From positions 1-64,000 of the forward strand of contig CAZNPH010000016.1 in assembly GCA_964574985.1 (NCBI GenBank): 64,000 nt of DNA, written 5' to 3'. This DNA is from CAZNPH01 sp964574985. GTDB lineage: Bacteria; Bacteroidota; Bacteroidia; Bacteroidales; SM23-62. Within the stretch, counting starts at the first letter, position 1; each line of letters opens with the position of its first letter. A program made the position numbers and the translations under genes. The notes below the pieces were generated by a model. It worked only from the letters and a program-made list of their open reading frames with translations, did no database searches and was not told the DNA's origin. Positions 9,118 through 17,942 of the stretch are shown in pieces.

Positions 9118-9483
9118 TTAATCAACAAAATTCGTTGATAAATACCTCTTCCTCCTCTTGACTTTTTTAAGGGAAATACCTTCCAGAATCATTACTAATT
9201 CTTCCCTGCTTACAATAACAGATTTACTGCCATTCTTCCTGGCAGGAATCTCGAAAGTACCTGATTCCAAACGCTTGTAATAAATCACAAAACCACTCTG
9301 GTCCAAGACCAGTAGTTTCAGCAAATTCCTTCGCCGGTTGATAAAGATGAAAGCATCTCCGCTGAGGGGATCACCCAACAATTCATTGCGGACAATCCCA
9401 CTTAAGGCATCAAACCCCTTGCGCAGATCTGTGGGGAAACTGTACAAATAATACCGGATCTGACCGGATAACCCGTAAATCAT
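9118..9483 (-). CDS. tnpB: IS66 accessory protein TnpB
   Basis: IS66 Orf2 family, 121 aa. The signature runs RYYLYSFPTDLRKGFDALSG and then GDAFIFINRRRNLLKLLVLD. It is needed together with TnpA and TnpC for efficient transposition of IS66 elements; its biochemical role is unclear. It starts 3 bp after tnpA and precedes tnpC. Intact. Confidence 0.95.
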   Translation of the reverse strand: MIYGLSGQIRYYLYSFPTDLRKGFDALSGIVRNELLGDPLSGDAFIFINRRRNLLKLLVLDQSGFVIYYKRLESGTFEIPARKNGSKSVIVSREELVMILEGISLKKVKRRKRYLSTNFVD

Positions 9484-9486
9484 GGC

Positions 9487-9753
9487 TTAATAGATCCTTA
9501 ATCGTATGCCATGTGGCAGGTCCAGTTCAATCTCCGGGGTGATGCCGGTCTCCCTGGTCAGGCTTTCTTTGATGGTGATGGGAACAAACCCCCTTGGTGA
9601 TGTGGTTCCTGGCTGTTTTTCTTTCCTGTACTTTTTTATCCAGTAATTCAGGCAATGGTAGCTTACATCATGCTTTTTACAGAAATCCTGTTTGAGTAGC
9701 GTGCTCTCCAGCCATAGCCTGACCAGGGGGTACATCTCTTGTTTGCTTTTCAT
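9487..9753 (-). CDS. tnpA: IS66 accessory protein TnpA
   Basis: Small 88-aa protein at the first position of an IS66 gene set. The N-terminus resembles a helix-turn-helix (FCKKHDVSYHCLNYWIKKYR), consistent with the OrfA proteins of IS66 elements that lack the longer IS3-type domain. It lies 3 bp before tnpB, so the two are probably co-translated. Confidence 0.85.
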   Translation of the reverse strand: MKSKQEMYPLVRLWLESTLLKQDFCKKHDVSYHCLNYWIKKYRKEKQPGTTSPRGFVPITIKESLTRETGITPEIELDLPHGIRLRIY

Positions 9754-9833
9754 GACAATTCATTTTGATTTCAATCACAGCAAAATAAATTCTTGAGATG
9801 GTATCAGAAAAGATGGGTTAGCCGGACGGATAC

Positions 9834-9841
9834 ACAACCAA
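9834..9841. repeat. 8-bp target site duplication, right copy
   Basis: ACAACCAA, identical to 7335-7342, immediately outside the right IS66 terminal repeat and inside the ISL3 transposase gene. Confidence 0.9.
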
Positions 9842-10641
9842 CGTGTTCCTTTCAGTAACTGTTTTTTGTTCAGTTCGGTCTCCTGATTATAGAGTTCCCT
9901 CCTGAGATGGGACAATTCATCATTCAAAAGCTTTACCACGTGAAAATGGTCAAATACAATTTGTGCCTGCGGCAGTTTGTTTATGACCGCAGAAATATAT
10001 GCCGGAGACATATCAATGGCTACTGCCTTGATGTTAACCTTATTACACCTTATCTTTTTCCAAAACGGTTCCAGTGCCTCAGCCCCTTTCCCATCTCCGA
10101 CAAATATGATAATCCCCGTATCAAGGTCTAAAACTATGGTCATGTATTTGTGTCCCTTCTTGACAGAGAATTCATCAATGGCAATATGTTCTACTCCTTC
10201 TAAAGAAGGAGAAGAATAGTGCTTCTTAAGGTAACCTTTCTGCACTTCCTTTACCAGATCCCAGCTTACCTTTAGATGATTTGCCACATCCTTGATCGTA
10301 GCAATTCTTGATAACTCCAAAATGTATCGTTTCAGGCTTCTTGTATAGCTTTTCTTTTCCTCCGCAAAATGCAGGCGTTCCTGTCTGATTAAACCACATC
10401 TCTTGCATTCCAATCTTTGAATATCAGCGAGTAAAAACACCTCTCTGCTGCCTATAGGGATCGTCCTGAACAATCGTTCTTTTGTGCCTGATTTGATAAT
10501 ATCCCAACTTCCACATGCTGAACATTGAAGTTTGTCTTCTTTTGTCTTAATTTTGACACAGACTTTGCCGTATTTATGTTCAGTTCTGATTAATTGCTGT
10601 TCTTGTAAACCAAATACATGATATAGTAAACTGGTATTCAT
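9834..10641 (-). pseudogene. ISL3-family transposase, C-terminally truncated by IS66
   Basis: Starts at 10641 (MNTSLLYHVFGLQEQQ). It has an N-terminal zinc finger (CSACGSW ... CKRCG), a helix-turn-helix region (IKDVANHLKVSWDLVKEV) and the first DDE residues (IDEFSVKKGHKY; AVAIDMSPAYISAV). After KGTRWL the coding sequence meets the IS66 end. The open frame continues to 9775 through IS66 bases. The next 14 codons or so lie at 7300-7342 beyond IS66, and the final third, with the catalytic Glu, is missing. Confidence 0.92.
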
Positions 10642-10786
10642 TTATTGAAAGATTTAGTGACCTTCCAATGTAATGATTTACCAGTTTACTTTTTTCTTTC
10701 ACCTACTCATTTTCCGGATGAACCTTAATAATATTAATTATAATGACTTATTTTTATAGTTCAACAGTAATATGTAAATCCATATT

Positions 10787-13648
10787 ATGAGACACTTACG
10801 AGGTGGTAATACAACTTTTTTATTAGCATATGTTTTAATGGTTTTTCTAATATTTTTGAATCCTAACCTTTTTGGTAATACCTATAATGTAAATGATTCA
10901 TTGAATATTCTTCATCCAAGAGATACTCTTGAAAAAGTGATGAAACATTTCAATGAAAAAGGAATTGAAAATTTAAAAAAAGGAGATTATGAAAATGCTG
11001 AAATATTCTTGAAAAAATCCTTAATCATTAAGAAGAAAATATTAAGTGAAAAAGATAAAAGAGTTGGAAATGACTATTTCAATCTTGGTGTATTGAATCA
11101 GAGAATCTGGAAATTTAAAAAAGCGTTGGAATATTACTCAATTGCAGAATCAATATTTAAAAGAATTGATAACGATTATATTGATATTGGATCGATATAT
11201 GTTAATGAATCATTCATTTATAGAGTACTTGGAGACTACCAAAAAGCAAAAAACTATTGTACTCATGCAATTAGAATCTTTCAAAAACAAAAAGAAATTG
11301 ACTACAACAAATTATATAAGGCTACTTTTAGTTTAGCATTAATATCAGAATGTGAGAATAATTATAGTGAAGCAATAAAGTTATATAAAAAAAGTATTCT
11401 TATTGATAATACAAAAAATCCAGAAAGAGTTTTAAACGCATATTCTAATATGGCTATATGCTATGATAAACTCGGGAAAATTGAAACTGCCAAAAAATAT
11501 TATTTATCATCTATCGTTCTTGGTAAAAAAATTTACGGTATTAATAATCCTGAAAATGCCAGCCTATTTATGAATTATGGAATTTTTGTTATAGAGAAAC
11601 TCGAGGATTATGAAAAGGGTTTTTTTTTATATGAAAAAGCATTGGATCTATACAATAGAAAATATGATTTTAAGCACTCTACAATTTCAAGATGTCTTCA
11701 AAATATTGGCGAATATTATGAAAGAGTAAATAAAATTGATTCAGCTTTATATTACTATCAACAATCATTAATCGCTGCTGAATATAACTATAATGATTCC
11801 AATATATATTCAAATCCAGATGTTAGTACAGTAAATTTCAACTTTAGGATTTTAAAAACATTGAAAAATAAAAGTAATGCCTTTTACAAAAAATATCTCA
11901 TTGAAAAAGACTTAAAAGATCTATATGCCAGCTTTAATTCATATATGACAACAGTTTCCCTCATTGATATAATAAGGTTAAGATATGATAGTGAAAACAG
12001 TAGATTTTTTATTTCGGAAAATGAACAGAATACATATAATTCATTAATTAATGTTTCTTTAAAAATTTATAGTGCAACTAAAAATAAATCCTATCTAGAC
12101 AGTGCCTTTAATTGCACTGAAAAAGGTAGAGCATTTAGTTTGCTTGCTTCTATTAGATCATACGAAGCGAAAGAATTTGGAGGTATACCAAATCGACTAC
12201 TTAAAAAAGAGAATGATGTTTTCCGGAATTTATCACTTTATGAAGAACTAATCTATGAGGAGAAGAAGAAGGATAATCCGGATGATCTGAAGATCGATAT
12301 CTGGGAGGAGAAACTATTCAGGATCAACCAGGAATACGAGAAGATGCTGAATACATTCGAGGAAGAATACCCGCATTACTATCAGTTGAAATATGACACA
12401 CGGGTGGTGAGCATTCCGGAAATACGTGAGGAACTCGAACAGGACGAATGTTTGCTGGAATATGCGATATCCGACAGTTTGCTGTTTATTTTCGTGGTGG
12501 CAAAAGATTTCTATAAGGTGCACTCTGTTGATATACAGGATGAATTTCTGGTTGATGTGCAACGCTTCAGCGAAATCATGGGGGAACAGGATTTTTCATC
12601 CAGCATGCGGAAAACCTACATGGAATACACCGATATCGCCCATAGGTTGTATGACAAACTGATCATGCCCTGCCGTGAGGATATCCGGGGAAAGGATCTG
12701 GTGATCATTCCTGCCGGATTGCTTTCCTATCTTCCGTTCGGGGCATTGCTGACTGAACGGGTGGATACGACAGTGATCGATTACCGCCGTCTTCCCTATC
12801 TGATCAAGGACCATACCATCGGCTATTCATATAGTGCCACCCTCCATTTCGCGGGTCCGAGAATAACCACACAACCGGAAAAAAAATTGCTGGCATTCGC
12901 ACCTGATTATACTGAACTTATGGCCTCCAGCCAACAGGAACCTTCCTTTCTCGATTATTACAGAAGCAAACTTATCCCCATCCCATGGGCCAAAGAAGAA
13001 GTCAGGAAGATATCGAAGATCATCAACGCTGATGTTTATATGGATGAAGAAGCCTCGGAAGGGAATTACAAAAAAAATGCACAGAATTACGATATCCTGC
13101 ATCTGGCCATGCATACGATTGTTGATAATGAAAACCCAATGTATTCAAAGCTGGCCTTTACACAGAATGTCGACCAAAGGGAGGATGGTTTCCTGAATAC
13201 ATACGAGATCTACAACATGAACTACAACGCCCGGCTGGCCGTGCTCAGTTCATGCAACAGCGGATACGGAAAGCTTCAAAAAGGGGAAGGAGTCATGAGT
13301 CTGGCCAGAGGTTTCACCTATGCCGGTTGTCCGAGCATCGTGATGACCCTCTGGGAAGTATCCGATAAATCCGGAGCAGACCTGATGACCGGTTTTTACA
13401 GGTATCTGAAAAAAGGGCATTCCAAAACCGAATCCCTGCGGATGGCAAAACTGGATTTTCTTTCCAAAGCGGACAAGTTAAAGGCCAATCCATATTTCTG
13501 GTCTGCTTACGTAAACATTGGAAATGCCGATCCGTTATATAAACAGAGAAGTGTGCTTCTGATCATCCTGTTGGTAATGGCAGCTTCTGCCGCCGGATTT
13601 TTTGGTTTCACAATGACCAGCAACCGCTTCCGGAAGAAAAAACCCTAA
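10787..13648 (+). CDS. Membrane-anchored TPR-CHAT (caspase-like) protein
   Basis: A 953-aa protein. The N-terminus has one hydrophobic segment (about 10-28), followed by tetratricopeptide repeats (about 55-340). The C-terminal third is a CHAT domain, a caspase-related peptidase, with HLAMHT (likely catalytic His776) and SSCNSG (Cys823), ending in GCPSIVMTLWEVSD. A final hydrophobic helix (RSVLLIILLVMAASAAGFFG) should anchor it in the inner membrane. It converges on an ECF sigma gene with a 4-bp overlap, a pairing that suggests a signal-to-transcription role (inference). Base composition changes sharply near 12240: the TPR half is very AT-rich, the CHAT half is not. Substrate unknown. Confidence 0.88.
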   Translation: MRHLRGGNTTFLLAYVLMVFLIFLNPNLFGNTYNVNDSLNILHPRDTLEKVMKHFNEKGIENLKKGDYENAEIFLKKSLIIKKKILSEKDKRVGNDYFNLGVLNQRIWKFKKALEYYSIAESIFKRIDNDYIDIGSIYVNESFIYRVLGDYQKAKNYCTHAIRIFQKQKEIDYNKLYKATFSLALISECENNYSEAIKLYKKSILIDNTKNPERVLNAYSNMAICYDKLGKIETAKKYYLSSIVLGKKIYGINNPENASLFMNYGIFVIEKLEDYEKGFFLYEKALDLYNRKYDFKHSTISRCLQNIGEYYERVNKIDSALYYYQQSLIAAEYNYNDSNIYSNPDVSTVNFNFRILKTLKNKSNAFYKKYLIEKDLKDLYASFNSYMTTVSLIDIIRLRYDSENSRFFISENEQNTYNSLINVSLKIYSATKNKSYLDSAFNCTEKGRAFSLLASIRSYEAKEFGGIPNRLLKKENDVFRNLSLYEELIYEEKKKDNPDDLKIDIWEEKLFRINQEYEKMLNTFEEEYPHYYQLKYDTRVVSIPEIREELEQDECLLEYAISDSLLFIFVVAKDFYKVHSVDIQDEFLVDVQRFSEIMGEQDFSSSMRKTYMEYTDIAHRLYDKLIMPCREDIRGKDLVIIPAGLLSYLPFGALLTERVDTTVIDYRRLPYLIKDHTIGYSYSATLHFAGPRITTQPEKKLLAFAPDYTELMASSQQEPSFLDYYRSKLIPIPWAKEEVRKISKIINADVYMDEEASEGNYKKNAQNYDILHLAMHTIVDNENPMYSKLAFTQNVDQREDGFLNTYEIYNMNYNARLAVLSSCNSGYGKLQKGEGVMSLARGFTYAGCPSIVMTLWEVSDKSGADLMTGFYRYLKKGHSKTESLRMAKLDFLSKADKLKANPYFWSAYVNIGNADPLYKQRSVLLIILLVMAASAAGFFGFTMTSNRFRKKKP

Positions 13649-14226
13649 TCTCCTTCTCCCATCAGATCTTTGTACAGGGGATCCTTTTTTATGCTTTTGA
13701 TGAGCATTTCCCGGCAATAGTGTTTCCGTTTTTTAACATAATTCTCGCTTTTGAATCCGAGTTTGGAAGCAATCTCTTTTTGCGGAATGTTTTCCAGGCT
13801 CAACCTGAGGATATCCTGGCAATCCCGGGGCAATCTAAGGAAATGCTTCTGGAATATTTTTCTTCTGGTTTCACTTTCACCGAATCCCGGGATGTCCGGA
13901 TCAATATCCATGAAATCCGTAATTTCGCTTAACTTTTCGGGTTCGATCCGTTTGCGGCGGAGTTGGTTGAGCCATAGATTTCTGGCAACCGAATACAGGT
14001 AAGTGCTGAAGCTACAGGTTAGCACAATCTTTCCATCGTCCCGTAACTTCCTGTAAATAACAATGATGGTTTCCTGAAAAATATCCTTCGCATCCTCGGG
14101 AGTGCCCTGGTTCCGGGTGATCAAAAGCAAAATGGGAGGATAATACTTCTGGTATATATATTCCATCACAGCATTATCCTTCTTCTTTATGCCTTCAATG
14201 ATCTCTTCTGCACTCAGTTCTTTCAC
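13645..14226 (-). CDS. ECF-type RNA polymerase sigma factor
   Basis: A 193-aa alternative sigma factor. Region 2 is visible in MEYIYQKYYPPILLLITRNQ and AKDIFQETIIVIYRKL, and STYLYSVARNLWLNQLRRKR is region 2.4-like. Region 4 includes LPRDCQDILRLSLENIPQKE, then the HTH IASKLGFKSENYVKKRKHYC. Its 3' end overlaps the end of the TPR-CHAT gene by 4 bp on the opposite strand. No anti-sigma gene is adjacent, so control could come from the CHAT protein or act directly (inference). Confidence 0.9.
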   Translation of the reverse strand: MKELSAEEIIEGIKKKDNAVMEYIYQKYYPPILLLITRNQGTPEDAKDIFQETIIVIYRKLRDDGKIVLTCSFSTYLYSVARNLWLNQLRRKRIEPEKLSEITDFMDIDPDIPGFGESETRRKIFQKHFLRLPRDCQDILRLSLENIPQKEIASKLGFKSENYVKKRKHYCREMLIKSIKKDPLYKDLMGEGD

Positions 14227-14296
14227 TTGGGTAGAAGATGTTATAAAGGGCTAAATCTAAGAAAAAAATGACTACTCCGTTAAGAATTCGGATTTT

Positions 14297-14328
14297 GGTT
14301 ACATTCAGCCGGCCGGCTCCGTGTAACC
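14297..14328. promoter_or_regulatory. Inverted repeat upstream of the sigma gene
   Basis: GGTTACA (14297-14303) and TGTAACC (14322-14328) are exact inverted arms around a perfect inner palindrome AGCCGGCCGGCT. It lies about 70 bp upstream of the sigma start. It may be an operator or RNA hairpin; nothing shows which. Confidence 0.4.
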
Positions 14329-14516
14329 AATAAACATGTGCAACGACCGGAAGTAAATTCAGAATTAACGGAACGGGCGGAAAGGTGTAAGCCGGTTATC
14401 AATCAAACCCAGTAAGAGGATCATACCATAGAGAATGGATATGTATCCGGGTGAGCTTTTTCCCGTGACCGGAACCGGTTCGGCAACAATCCGGTTCATG
14501 ACGGATGCTTTTCATC

Positions 14517-14690
14517 TGTCTTTAGAAATGAATCACTGTCTGCAAGATCTTACGCATCACTTTCATTCCGTGCGACCCTCAGGGCAACCGTATAAAACAT
14601 ATTTTTGTAGCGATCCACCAAAACCTCATAGGCATTGACATCACCGGCCAGTACCTTGTTCAGGTAGTATTGGTCGTCTTTCTGCTTCAC
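14517..14690 (-). pseudogene. N-terminal fragment of a second ECF sigma factor
   Basis: On the minus strand from 14690 the reading VKQKDDQYYLNKVLAGDVNA, continuing through YEVLVDRYKNMFYTVALRVARN, is region 1.2/2 of an RpoE-like sigma factor. A TAA at 14550-14552 stands where a Glu of the usual DAEDLAQDSF motif is expected, and the bases beyond (DLADSDSFLKT) continue the homology with a small insertion. Regions 3-4 are absent. The rest of 14227-14799 holds no other gene that I can support. Confidence 0.7.
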
Positions 14691-14799
14691 TGATGTATTT
14701 GACGTGTTAAGTATCTGCAAGTTACATCAAATCGGATAATATTGGCCAGGGAAACGCTCTGCCGGTGCTGCGGTAAAGCAGGCCTTAAACAGGCTAATA

Positions 14800-16152
14800 C
14801 TAATTCTTTATTACATAAAAAGGGATATTAGCAACAGCCACATTCGAATGATTATCATATACATACACGAATAAACGATAATTATTCCCCTCATCAGCGG
14901 GAGCTTCAAATTGGATTATTTTGCCTTTGTCGATCTTAATAAATTGACTGATTGCTTCCGGCTTCGTTGGATCTACCCCGTAATCCCATTTTACTCTTGG
15001 CAGCAGTTCCCATTCTATTCTTAATTCTTCATTATCGGGATCGCTGACAATCACCTGTGCTGAATGAATACTGTTGGGAGTAACCGCAACATTATCTTCA
15101 GCCTTCATATCATCAATCATTAATGATTCAATCCGGGGGGCATGGTTTGCAGGCCATGTATTGGTCCAATTGTAGTGCATTACCTCAATAGCCTCTTTTT
15201 CCAGACTGTCTTTGAAGAACATATTGTACCAGGTGTGGGTTCTTACATGATATCTGTTGGTCCATAAAAATACATATGAACCAATACACCATGGATCAAC
15301 CTTAATTACCTGTTCATAGTTTCTCCGGTATAAATCTGCTTTTTCTGTACTTGTTTCTTCAAGAGATACTCCCCATTTTGTTTTGGGAACCTGCCATCCA
15401 CCTGAAGGACCCCATTCTGTTAGCGCATAGGGCTTGTTCCAGTCATACTTTCTCAGCCAATCCGGCACTTCCAAAATATCGGCATAGGAATTAACACCCA
15501 ATAAATCGAGATCAGGACATCTTTCTTTCAGATCTTTCAGTTTACCCCTCCGGCCTGTACCGATTACCGTCATGGCCGGATGATCCGGATCCACTTTATG
15601 TATCATTCCAGCCACATCATTCACTGCATTCCACATTTTAAGGTTGTAGGTTTCCTGACCGGGAACATGGTCCAGTTCATTACCGATCGCCCATAGCAAT
15701 ATGGCGGGATGATCCCTGTATCTCATCACAATTTCCTTTATCCGGTTGTATTGTTCCTGTACAGCGTCTTCATCATCATAATCGAAACCGGATCTTTCTG
15801 GTTCAAACGGCAAACCGAACATAACCGTAAGACCCAAATTTTCGGCTTTGTCCAACACAGCTTGTATATCAGAAAACCCCACCCTTACGGAATTTCCTCC
15901 ATATTCAGATACCTTTTCCATATAAAGGGTCCCAAGCGTTCTCGCACCCTTTATGAAATAAGGCTCTTCATCCACATACAATTTATAGCTCCCATCCTCT
16001 TTCTTTATTTCTACCGTTTTCCCCGTATTTGTATCATCAGAGCTGTTTTTACTACTATTACAAGCATTCATCATCAGAACCACAATGAAAAGGATCATTG
16101 TTCTGAGATCCGTTATTTTAAAAAAAGGTAAATTGTTCATTTTTACGAGCAA
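14800..16152 (-). CDS. GH2-like TIM-barrel glycoside hydrolase lipoprotein
   Basis: Secreted lipoprotein with a signal peptide and lipobox ending at Cys31 (LMMNAC). The real start may be Met5 at 16140. The barrel resembles the catalytic C-terminal domain of GH2 enzymes without the sandwich domains. The likely acid/base is Glu159 (WAIGNELD) and the nucleophile Glu246 (ALTEWGPSG). Residues 340-450 form a beta domain of unclear type. At 450 aa it is short for GH2 but usual for stand-alone barrels. Sugar specificity cannot be read. It has no close operon partner. Confidence 0.8.
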   Translation of the reverse strand: MLVKMNNLPFFKITDLRTMILFIVVLMMNACNSSKNSSDDTNTGKTVEIKKEDGSYKLYVDEEPYFIKGARTLGTLYMEKVSEYGGNSVRVGFSDIQAVLDKAENLGLTVMFGLPFEPERSGFDYDDEDAVQEQYNRIKEIVMRYRDHPAILLWAIGNELDHVPGQETYNLKMWNAVNDVAGMIHKVDPDHPAMTVIGTGRRGKLKDLKERCPDLDLLGVNSYADILEVPDWLRKYDWNKPYALTEWGPSGGWQVPKTKWGVSLEETSTEKADLYRRNYEQVIKVDPWCIGSYVFLWTNRYHVRTHTWYNMFFKDSLEKEAIEVMHYNWTNTWPANHAPRIESLMIDDMKAEDNVAVTPNSIHSAQVIVSDPDNEELRIEWELLPRVKWDYGVDPTKPEAISQFIKIDKGKIIQFEAPADEGNNYRLFVYVYDNHSNVAVANIPFYVIKN

Positions 16153-16332
16153 ATACTTTATTTAAACATCTGATTATTATATTATTACAATATTAGTTCA
16201 AACCTTATGATTTTTATTGCCGGCCACCCCCACGCTGTCCGCATGCCGGACCGGTAAGTAAATGCCCGTTTGTCTGCAACCGGCGGCTTGCCGGCAGATC
16301 GGTGGCGGATGGTTCACTGAAATTTCAACACC

Positions 16333-16555
16333 ATAAATTTAACTGATATTCTTATTCCGATCGCTTTCTTTGCCACTATTTTCGGATTCTTTTATGTCTA
16401 CATCATCAACAGGAACAAAGAAAGAGTGGCCCTGATCGAAAAAAGGGGCCAAGAACCGGGAACACAGTCACTGGCTGGTCAGGTACGGGATCTTTTTTAT
16501 CGGAATCGCCATCGGCATTCTGATGGGAAAAACGAATAATCACCTGGTAAAATAA
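16333..16555 (+). pseudogene. DUF6249-like small membrane protein, frameshifted
   Basis: The plus-strand reading ILIPIAFFATIFGFFYVYII, followed by NRNKERVALIEK, is the N-terminal helix of a DUF6249-type protein that often sits beside ECF sigma genes. A second frame then gives HWLVRYGIFFIGIAIGILMG, the second helix of the same family. The two parts are in different frames with the middle shortened, and no ATG precedes the first. It overlaps the 3' end of the M64 gene by 16 bp. The remainder of 16153-16539 shows nothing. Confidence 0.55.
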
Positions 16556-17841
16556 AGGATCATCCGCTCCAGGGCGCGGCGGCAGACTGCACAGTATTCT
16601 TCCGCTTCATTGCTCTTCATCCTGCAATCCGTGGCGGGGCGGTATACGCCTTTGGCCAGGTATCCCCCGCCCTTAAACACACCTGTTTTTCCGGCATATT
16701 CGGGAATATCCGGTGTAGGAACGGGGATCCCCGTCTCCAGCATGTCCTTCCATTTCTTTTCAAATTCAGTCAATGTAGTCAGATTGGGCTCCCAGGGTTC
16801 AACTCCTTTTTTATACATCGGATCATCATAGGCCACGCTCGAGGTATAATATTCATCTCCCAATCCGCCCAGACCATGACCCAGTTCGTGAAGCAACAAC
16901 TTGTCAGACAATGAATGACCGGTTGTGGTTACCGAATAGTGGTTATAGAATCCTCCGCCTCCGTACTTATCGGAATTCACCAGAATGCACACATGATCGC
17001 ATGGGGCGAGTGCCGCAATATCCATTACTTTCTTGTGGTCCCGGGTGGTCAGGTACCGTTCGCTGTCGAAGGTGTAAAAACTTGTGTTCAGAACGGTACT
17101 GCGGAAAATATGTTCCCCGGGGATATCTGTGCCCGTTTCCCTCGAAACAGATTCGACCGCCCAGATATTGAAATGTTCCTGCATGCTTTTGAAAGGTTCC
17201 GCTTCAAAAAGAAAGCCTGCAAAACGTTCTGCATCTGCCCTGAACTTCTTCATTTCTTTTTTGGTATATCCTTCGGCAAGAAAAACAAGGTCCACTTTTT
17301 TCTCCGGTGCTCCGTTGCTCACCAGCTTTTTTACCTTGAAGTCATATGCCTTCTCATTATGGATCAGATAGTTATGCGGATCGATCAATGTTTCCAGCCT
17401 GAGGATATGCTTCCCTGAATCGTTCCGTTCGAAGAGTTTCAGGCGTACTCTCCGGGCGGGACAGGGAAATACCACGGATACCTGAAAACTCCGGGCGACT
17501 CTTTCTGCTTCAGGTGTGGTTTGCCATTCCTCGAACAGGGTGCTGAAACCGCGGCTAAAGACCGGCTGCCCGGATTCCGGGTCGGCCAGTTCATATTTGT
17601 ATTTTCCGTAACCAAAAGGGTCGATCAGGTTTTTCCGGGTTCCCGCCCAGTACTTCCTTTTGCTTACCCGGTCCAGATATATCTCTGAATGCTCACTGTC
17701 CCCGGCAATTATGAAATCCGCCTGCATGGATCCTTTCCCGAAATAATGTTCAAAATCCTGTGCCCGGATTTCCTGTGCCCGTATGGTCACAGAGGAAACC
17801 GCGATCAGGAACAGGAGTTGTTTACATACCGTACTTCTCAT
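16540..17841 (-). CDS. Secreted M64-family (IgA-peptidase-like) metallopeptidase
   Basis: 433 aa with a signal peptide (MRSTVCKQLLFLIAVSSVTIRA). The N-terminal beta domain (about 30-160) matches the M64 N domain. The catalytic domain holds HELGHGLGGLGDEY starting at His318: two zinc histidines (318, 322), catalytic Glu319, and the downstream GDEY that gives the third ligand. Cys pairs near the end (DCRMKSNEAEEYCAVCRR) may form a disulfide. The family includes IgA proteases of gut anaerobes, but many environmental members have unknown targets. It stands alone. Confidence 0.9.
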   Translation of the reverse strand: MRSTVCKQLLFLIAVSSVTIRAQEIRAQDFEHYFGKGSMQADFIIAGDSEHSEIYLDRVSKRKYWAGTRKNLIDPFGYGKYKYELADPESGQPVFSRGFSTLFEEWQTTPEAERVARSFQVSVVFPCPARRVRLKLFERNDSGKHILRLETLIDPHNYLIHNEKAYDFKVKKLVSNGAPEKKVDLVFLAEGYTKKEMKKFRADAERFAGFLFEAEPFKSMQEHFNIWAVESVSRETGTDIPGEHIFRSTVLNTSFYTFDSERYLTTRDHKKVMDIAALAPCDHVCILVNSDKYGGGGFYNHYSVTTTGHSLSDKLLLHELGHGLGGLGDEYYTSSVAYDDPMYKKGVEPWEPNLTTLTEFEKKWKDMLETGIPVPTPDIPEYAGKTGVFKGGGYLAKGVYRPATDCRMKSNEAEEYCAVCRRALERMILYFTR

Positions 17842-17942
17842 TGGTCTGAATTTTGCGGAGAAAGTACCACTCCGGGAAATGACGGTTATAAAGATAAGAA
17901 ACGGTGCCGCATTGCCGAATATTTTCTATTTTTGTTTTCATC

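Larger units (their letters stand above)
7343..9833 (-). mobile_element. Complete IS66-family insertion sequence (2491 bp)
   Basis: Both ends read GTATCCGTCCG inward (7343-7353 and the complement of 9823-9833), with partial similarity continuing inside. Exact 8-bp duplications flank it. It carries the full IS66 gene set, tnpA-tnpB-tnpC, all open and on the minus strand. The intact genes and perfect target duplication indicate a fairly recent insertion compared with the broken elements around it. Confidence 0.93.
7300..10724 (-). mobile_element. ISL3-family remnant, split by an IS66 element
   Basis: The transposase start side ends with GGTTCATCCGGAAAATG on the minus strand (10708-10724), which resembles the terminal repeats of ISL3 elements. 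The element is interrupted by IS66 at 7343-9833. Rejoining across the 8-bp duplication restores the reading GTRWLLLKNSGNLND. The remainder of the gene and the other terminal repeat are lost where the sequence meets the IS3 remnant at about 7300. Order of events: ISL3 first, then IS66 into it; the IS3 junction cannot be dated. Confidence 0.8.

Noticed and set aside
7300..10724. A composite transposon carrying cargo
   Set aside because: The three elements belong to different families and enclose no passenger gene; nested insertion explains the layout.
10787..14226. A type III-E (gRAMP/Craspase-like) CRISPR system formed by the TPR-CHAT and sigma genes
   Set aside because: No Cas7-fusion effector, no Csx30-like gene and no second array is present; only the protease/sigma resemblance remains.
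14435..14638. A 67-codon plus-strand open frame
   Set aside because: It shows no family features and runs antisense to the sigma-factor fragment, which explains the coding signal there.
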